Positions 58,101 through 64,000 of a stretch of DNA of 64,000 bases are shown piece after piece. The notes under the pieces were generated by a model. It made no database searches, was not told the origin of the DNA, and saw nothing but the letters and a program-made list of their open reading frames with translations. The position numbers were made by a program, and so were the translations under genes. The stretch covers positions 10,602,001-10,666,000 of the forward strand of contig CM055607.1 in assembly GCA_029379385.1 (NCBI GenBank), read 5' to 3'. Within the stretch, counting starts at the first letter, position 1. Each line of letters starts with the position of its first letter. The stretch is from Quillaja saponaria. Taxonomy: Eukaryota; Streptophyta; Magnoliopsida; Fabales; Quillajaceae.

Positions 58101-60940
58101 GATTGAGTGGAGTTTTATCACTTTGAGAGAAAAAAAAAAAAAAATCATTAGCAGAAGTACTTTGTTGATGTTAATGAAAAAATTAGACTGGTTCAAGAAT
58201 CGCCAATTATCATCATTAACCATGCTTACAATTGAATGGATGTATAATTTTTATTTTTATTTTTGTTGATTGATTAATTAATTAATTTTATCATGTTATT
58301 AAATTTATTTTATTAATAAAAAAGAGAAGACAAAAAAAAAAATCTATGAGATAAATTTATCTAATGCAATGTTGGCTAGAATTTTTTTTTATTAAAAATA
58401 ATATGAGGTGGTACTAACACTTTTTTATTAAGATAAAAATAATAGGTGATTATTGGAACGTGAATATCCAAAAATCGTGAGGTATAACCCATCAGTCATG
58501 GGCTGATTCAATTTTCAGGTATCGGAGTAATAGGCCGGCCCATTAATTATGGGCTTAGCTTAATACCATATTGAAACTTCACTCTTGAAATCAATTAATT
58601 GGTGACAAAAATAGATTTTCATTTATTTAAAAGATTATGAAGCTCTCTAATCTTAATAATGTGAGAATTTATACATTGACACTTATAACAATGCTATGTA
58701 TGCATCTAATATACAAAAATACTTATTCCTCTATATATATATAGTACCAACTTGTGCTCTAAATATTTATCATAATTAATGATCATTTAATTTGTTTCTG
58801 TTTGTTCATCAAGGAATTACTTATCTATTTGACATTAAAATTTAGAAAGCGAAAAGTTGTTTATTAATAATAATACATTAAAAATAAATTCAGAAAAGAG
58901 CACCACACACGATTGCGTTCACTTAATAATTTACATGATTAATGTTTTCTGGCTTTCGTTGTCTTTTAATTAATAAAATCAAATTTCCAGTCAGAGTCAA
59001 CTTTTTGATGAGGGAAAATAGAGAAGTTTTGATTTAACATAATATTCATATTAATTAAGGTTTCTGGCCTTCTTGTCTTTATCAAAAACAATAGAAAATT
59101 GTTTAATATATAGCCGCCACCCAAATAATATTGTAATAAATGTACCTACAACTGTCCTTTTTATATAGATAAACAAGTTCCAGATCAACGTGTTGGTTGG
59201 GTCCCACCTTGTCTCAAGTTTCTTCTTCTTTTTTGGTCAGTATATGCAGCACGTCATAAAATTACATAATTCTTGTATTTTCGATGATAATTAATTTATA
59301 TTTATTTTTAATTTAATATTTAATTTTTTGTTCATGAGTTAAATATATTTTGATAACAGTGAATGCTTTTATACTGGACCATTTTATTTTGATTGAAACT
59401 TGGTTTTCTTTGTAGAATTAATTTGATACAATGAAAATAATTTCACTATTTACTTGAGTGTGAGTGTGAGTCTTGTATACATGTGTAAACTCAAGTATGA
59501 AATAATGATTATATCATTCTTTCATGTTACTTCTCTCGTATTTTTGTAAACTAATTTTGTAAACTCTATGGTTTTACTTTTTTAATATAATTCTTATTAT
59601 TATTTATATCTTCTTCACTCTATCTTTTTCGCACTTACAAAACACTAAAAAAAAAAATTTATTTCTCTCAAAAGTTTCTCATATTCATAGTTTTGATTGG
59701 TGTTTTTCTAAGAAATTTCCTAGACTATGAATTTTTTTTAATTTATTCTCTATACTTTATAACATAATATACCCTCAATTTACTCATACTCTTCATTTTT
59801 TTGGTATTTTTTAAAATCTTTTTCTTAAAAAATTATTATAATGAATAATTCTTTGGATGATTTTTTTACTGTCTATTAGAGATGATCAATTATAAAAATA
59901 AAAAATAAAAAACAAAAACAAAAAGAGTAAATTCATGTATAAACCAAGTCAGCTATTAGTATTGATGGCAAATTTTTTTTAAAAAAAATTGCTTTATCAA
60001 TAGAAAAAGATATATGCATATTCAAAATATAAAAAATAGATATATATGTAACAAAATATATTTTCAAAAGTTAAAAATTTACAATTTATAATATAATTAG
60101 TCAGGTCTACATAATAATTAACAGGGATAAATATATGCACTCGTGATGTCAAGGGATCCTATTAAAATTTTATTATTTTAGGACTTTGTCTTTCTCCACT
60201 CAAATGCTTTATCAATAAAACTAATGACTAATTGATATTCTTCAATGACTTACGTGGTTTTGGTTTGCTTTTTCTTTTTCTTTTTTTTCCCAATCAAATG
60301 CACTATTATTGTCAAAGATTTCAAAAAAGTTGCTTCTAGAGAGATTTTTATTTATTATTAATTTTTTAAAGACAAACATTTTGAGACTAAAAATTATGAT
60401 TATATAATTATTTCTATGGTTAGTAAATTAACAAATGCTTTAAGGTTTGGTCTGGTAATGCTTTTGTTTATATTTATGAAAAATATAAGTCAATTTTTTA
60501 TGTTTGATAAATAAAAAAGGGAGTGCTTTTAACTCTGAACTTTTAAAAGTCATGAGTGTTTTTTAAAAGCACTTCAAGGGGTATTTTTAAAAAATTGGTT
60601 TTTTGCTATCAAAAATTTTAAAAACTAATATAATCTTAATTTTTAAACGAAAATTTATGTTTATCCATTTATTAATTAATGCAGTAGATTAATTATCTAT
60701 TTTTAATTATCAATATCTATTATAATCAATTGAAATCTATTATAGGCTTCTACGTATTGAGAGAAACTTTTGCAATTATTTTATTAAAACACTAATGCTG
60801 TAACTTTTTAGAAGCAATTCTAAGAGAGCCCATAAAAGCACAACACCTCTAAAAAAATCATAGTCTTACCAAATTAAGCCTTAAAAAACTTTAGGACAAA
60901 ATTGTTAAAAAAAAAAAAAAAAATACTTTTATAGGACTAA
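55200..60940. other. 3' flank of Kunitz duplicate B, no gene
   Basis: Collinear with 22010-27790 with scattered substitutions and homopolymer indels. It includes a degraded version of the putative TRIM LTR at 58560-58685. The open frame at 56297-56485 is not maintained in copy 1. Confidence 0.65.
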
Positions 60941-61014
60941 TAAATGTCATAGCTCCTTCAAATAATTACAAACATGTTCCATGAAACTAAAATATTTTCA
61001 TTAGTGATCCACAT

Positions 61015-61290
61015 TCCTTGTGTGAAACAAGAAGGATTGGAAGTCTCAAATGGCCGGCCATTAACTCTTACATGCATTAACAGAAAATTTATATGAATTA
61101 GCTCTTCAGCCTTTCTCAAAAATTTATATGAATTGGCTCTGAGTGATGAAATAAAACCATCCACGTTCAGGTTCAAAAGGCTGAGGAATAGGCCAGCAAT
61201 GCTAAAGAGGAAGATAACAGTTCTCCAACGTCTTCTTCTTCTTCACTTCTTAGAATATTTTCAAATTGTTGTATCGGAAAATAATGGATA
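61015..61290 (+). pseudogene. Kunitz inhibitor scrap: internal piece plus C-terminal end
   Basis: 61020-61065 encodes the internal QEGLEVSNGRP segment. After an inverted 3'-end insert (about 61070-61125), the sequence resumes at LALSDEIKPSTFRF, the last trefoil strand of the 233-residue gene type. It continues with the tail and about 350 bases of matching 3' flank, including an AATAAA near 61439. Everything from the second cysteine to the FCP...LC pair is gone. Part of this remains as an open frame to 61480 but is mostly 3' UTR. Confidence 0.75.
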
Positions 61291-61629
61291 TAAAGGTGAA
61301 AAGTTAAAGTACTCAAACACAATAATGTTGATGGTGTGCCTAGCATCTCCTGAAGCCAGGTGCAGTTGTGTGTTTCATGCTGGTTTTATATTTGTGCCAT
61401 ACACAGTTGTGTTTCGTAAATTTCAGTTGCATAAAGAAATAAAATTGAAGCTTCGTTTTCTAACTTTCATTGTAAATTAAGCACTGTATTCTACATAATT
61501 ATTGTCTAAGTATTTGATATGAATTTAAAATCATAATTATTGTTTAAGTATTCGATATGTAATTAATATGTGATACATTATTAGTGTATCTAATTTTTAT
61601 ATTATCAGCAAATAACAAAATGACATATA

Positions 61630-62220
61630 TTAAACTCCTACACAACACACTAACAATTTGCTTCATATCTTCATCATCCAAAGGCGTCACACGGCTGAAT
61701 GACCCACCTTACAGCTAGTTTCATAGCCACAACTTACGCCTATGGGAGTGATGCTGCCATGGCCAAAACGCCATCCCCTCCCCATATCAATTTCAGTTGG
61801 CAACTCAAAGAAAACAGTATCAACACAACCTGCTATCTTTCACCGTCACCCCACCACACCATAGTCTAAATCCAATTCCCCCACAACAAACCTAAATCAT
61901 CCAAAATTCAAGCTAACTAGAGACCTGTGCTGCTGAGTATTAAAATCCCCCAAACTAAGTTGTAATTCATCTGCTGGCAGCCAACAAATTCATTCCCAAA
62001 ATCAACTATAAAACCTAGTCAACTAGCAAATAGAGTAAAGGAATTACGCTACTAGCATAAGAATGGCAAGAGAACCATATAACTACCTTCACAAGTTCAA
62101 TTGGCCAAGCACAAATTGGAGTTTCAGGTAATCGAAAACAGGGAAAGACATAATTTTTTTTCTTTTGGAAGCTTAAGTCGGCTAGAGGAAGAAGGAGAAG
62201 AAAATAAATTCATTAATTAA
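61630..62220. other. Compositionally distinct segment, origin unknown
   Basis: Abruptly C-rich on this strand (CCCACC, CCATCCCCTCCCC, CACCGTCACCCCACCACACC) in an otherwise AT-rich setting. It starts exactly where similarity to the Kunitz 3' flank ends (about 61630). No long open frame and no recognised domain on either strand. It could be a captured gene fragment or a mobile-element piece. Confidence 0.4.
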
Positions 62221-63020
62221 TGTGATATTTTCTCCTTTTTAAACATGTGATGGAAAACAAAATATCTACTATATATATATATCAATTTGAAGTTCTCTCA
62301 AAATACCTTTCTTATAACATAAAATTTAAGTTCTAATCAACATATGATTATTAATTTTATAAATATGATTACTAATTATATAAATATACATATTAATTAG
62401 GTTGTACTTAAAATTAAATTCATATATAGCTTTTCTACTTAATATAAATAAATCAACTAATGATAATTTATTTATATATATATATAACAATTACGTACGA
62501 AGATTTTAACACACATATTAAATTATCAGGTTATAACAATATCTTTTACAATGTTCTTTCTTTTATTTTTATCACGTAAAATATATAATGGTCTATTTAG
62601 AGTGTAACTATTAAAAAAAAAAAAAAAGGGAGCAAAATAAAAAAAACATAAGGTGGTCAAAGTTATAATAGTAGTCTATAGTTTTAGCCTTAGTTTATAT
62701 ATATATATAAATATTCTAGTTTACTTTATTTACACACATTGCACCCCTCCAACAAAATTACACAAGTTAAATTCAAGTTCTAAGTCAACCAAGTTTTAAA
62801 TTATACATATATATTTTATGCACACCCATAGATATATTATTTATCTATATCATATACTTGTATTTAAATTTACGATAAGAGTTACACTAAATTATTCAAA
62901 TTTTATGTTTCAATATTAGATCATATAATCTCCAATTGTATTATTATTTATATTTCTAATGACAATTTACATATTACATTGAAACTCAATTTTATAATAT
63001 TAAATTATAAGGGTTATTAA
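62221..63020. other. AT-rich DNA, nothing recognised
   Basis: Contains several short (TA)n tracts (62267-62282, 62473-62487, 62696-62710) and no coding signal. Confidence 0.6.
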
Positions 63021-63411
63021 AAAATTAATAATTGATTTGACTCTACAACTTTGTAATATGAGCTTATGCTTTTGTGTAAAATGTAATTTAATAAATTATT
63101 AAGTTAATATTTAAATTATTTATTTGCACAATGAGTTTTATATAGAAAACTCATTCTTTGCATCAAAAAAGTTTAGAGCATGGGTGGACTACTGACGTCT
63201 CTTTTGAGTGACATGTGTAAAGAAAAGTGTAAAAAAGTATCATAAAAATTATTAAAATATGTTACCTTAGTTATTGGTTGCCATTGATGTTTATATAATT
63301 AATCATAAGCCCTCATCAAAAAACAACTAATCCTCTCATATACGTGAAGTGTAGGTGTAGTAATAATAGTGAAGCAAAGACCTCCATTTTATATAATTAT
63401 TTTCTTTTTTT

Positions 63412-63770
63412 CCTCTGGTCACCACAAACACTCCTCTAACCATCCAGACGATTAATGCCTGGTGTGGAAGCTTGTGAAAGAATCAACTGGATTGTGACTT
63501 GTGTCTACTAGTGGTACTGTTTCACCAGGGATTGAAGGAATCACTAGTAGGTTCGTGATTGAGATATCGGAACATCACTTCCTGCCTACAAGATTGTTTT
63601 CTGTCTCCCTACTATCCCAACTTTGTGTAAGGGTCTTGGAAGGTATTTTTCTGAGGATGGTAAGGTATTTGGCTTGGGGTGATGAAACCGAACCGTTCCC
63701 AGTCGTGTTCTTTAAGGAAACAAGTATTTCAGCTACAACTTCCTCACAAGTTATTCAGACTGTAGCTTGA
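63412..63770 (+). pseudogene. Kunitz inhibitor pseudogene, 3' half
   Basis: Sister of the 12506-12826 fragment, sharing about 380 bases of upstream DNA (from 63025). It starts inside the fold, lacks the second-cysteine block through a small deletion (TTAATGCCTGGTGTGG junction near 63455), and has a stop in place of Trp at 63496-63498. Frames alternate over the C-terminal cysteine pair. The last open part (63501-63770) keeps a family-type end (VIQTVA). No signal peptide and no signature. Confidence 0.85.
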
Positions 63771-64000
63771 AAACGTATGTGTGCATGTGCTGCAGAAACG
63801 TCAATAAACAAGCTTATGTACTGAGACACACATACCTGCATGCCTAAATGCAAAGTTTTGTGTGTCTTTTAAGCATTAAATAAATGTCTACTTTGTATGT
63901 TTTCAAGAAGTAAATTTTTAACTGCTTTAATATCGACTTAACATTTTCTTCCAGTGTTATGTTTAATATGTTTACTTGTTGCATTTTGATCTATTTACTT

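Larger units (their letters stand above)
42600..61125. repeat. Segmental duplication, copy 2 (partner 14.6-28.0 kb)
   Basis: Direct repeat of copy 1. Left-hand similarity begins around 42600-42900 (GTTAGTCTCTTTT...TATGACAACAA), is interrupted by the foldback element, and resumes near 44740. It holds the inverted Kunitz pair, LINE ORF1 tail, TNL relic, and the second 233-residue Kunitz gene. Similarity to copy 1 ends near 61115, where copy 2 continues into another Kunitz 3' end. Independent indels in each copy argue against an assembly artefact. Confidence 0.85.

Overview
The window is AT-rich nuclear DNA from a dicot plant. The evidence is intronless Kunitz-type protease-inhibitor genes with plant TATA boxes, a TIR-NB-ARC-LRR (TNL) resistance-gene relic with GT-AG introns (TNLs are absent from grasses), plant LINE fragments (DUF4283, zinc knuckle, RNase H), and miniature inverted-repeat elements. 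I cannot name the species.

The locus is a Kunitz inhibitor cluster in active turnover, with about 16 Kunitz loci. Four are intact: 4575-5213 (-), 21132-21833 (+), 40833-41468 (-) and 54321-55022 (+). Two are near-complete but frameshifted: 30773-31429 (-) and 35443-36091 (-). Three minus-strand copies are heavily decayed: 16598-17289, 38535-39204 and 46240-46918. The rest are truncated pieces at 12.5, 14.3, 16.4, 27.9, 46.0, 61.1 and 63.5 kb. The intact products have a signal peptide, the Kunitz N-terminal signature and four conserved cysteines, so they should be secreted or vacuolar defence proteins.

Layout: 0-4.5 kb, possible 3' end of an unrecognised gene, then sparse DNA. 4.5-5.3 kb, first intact Kunitz gene. 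5.6-14.5 kb, MITEs, old copies of Kunitz flanking DNA and two Kunitz fragments. About 14.6-28.0 kb, copy 1 of a large direct segmental duplication. 28-42.6 kb, five minus-strand Kunitz loci with two LINE RNase H scraps. About 42.6-61.1 kb, copy 2 of the duplication. 61.1-64 kb, further Kunitz debris.

The two duplication copies share a Kunitz inverted pair, a LINE ORF1 fragment and an intact 233-residue Kunitz gene. They differ by a roughly 1.5-kb foldback element present only in copy 2, and by an internal swap: copy 1 has the 5' part of a LINE ORF1 where copy 2 has a whole decayed TNL gene.

The most interesting structure is the inverted pair at 16.35-17.29 kb, repeated at 46.00-46.92 kb. A promoter-bearing 5' half of a Kunitz gene faces a complete decayed Kunitz copy in the opposite orientation. 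A transcript across it could fold into double-stranded RNA matching the family. This is an inference from sequence and has not been tested.
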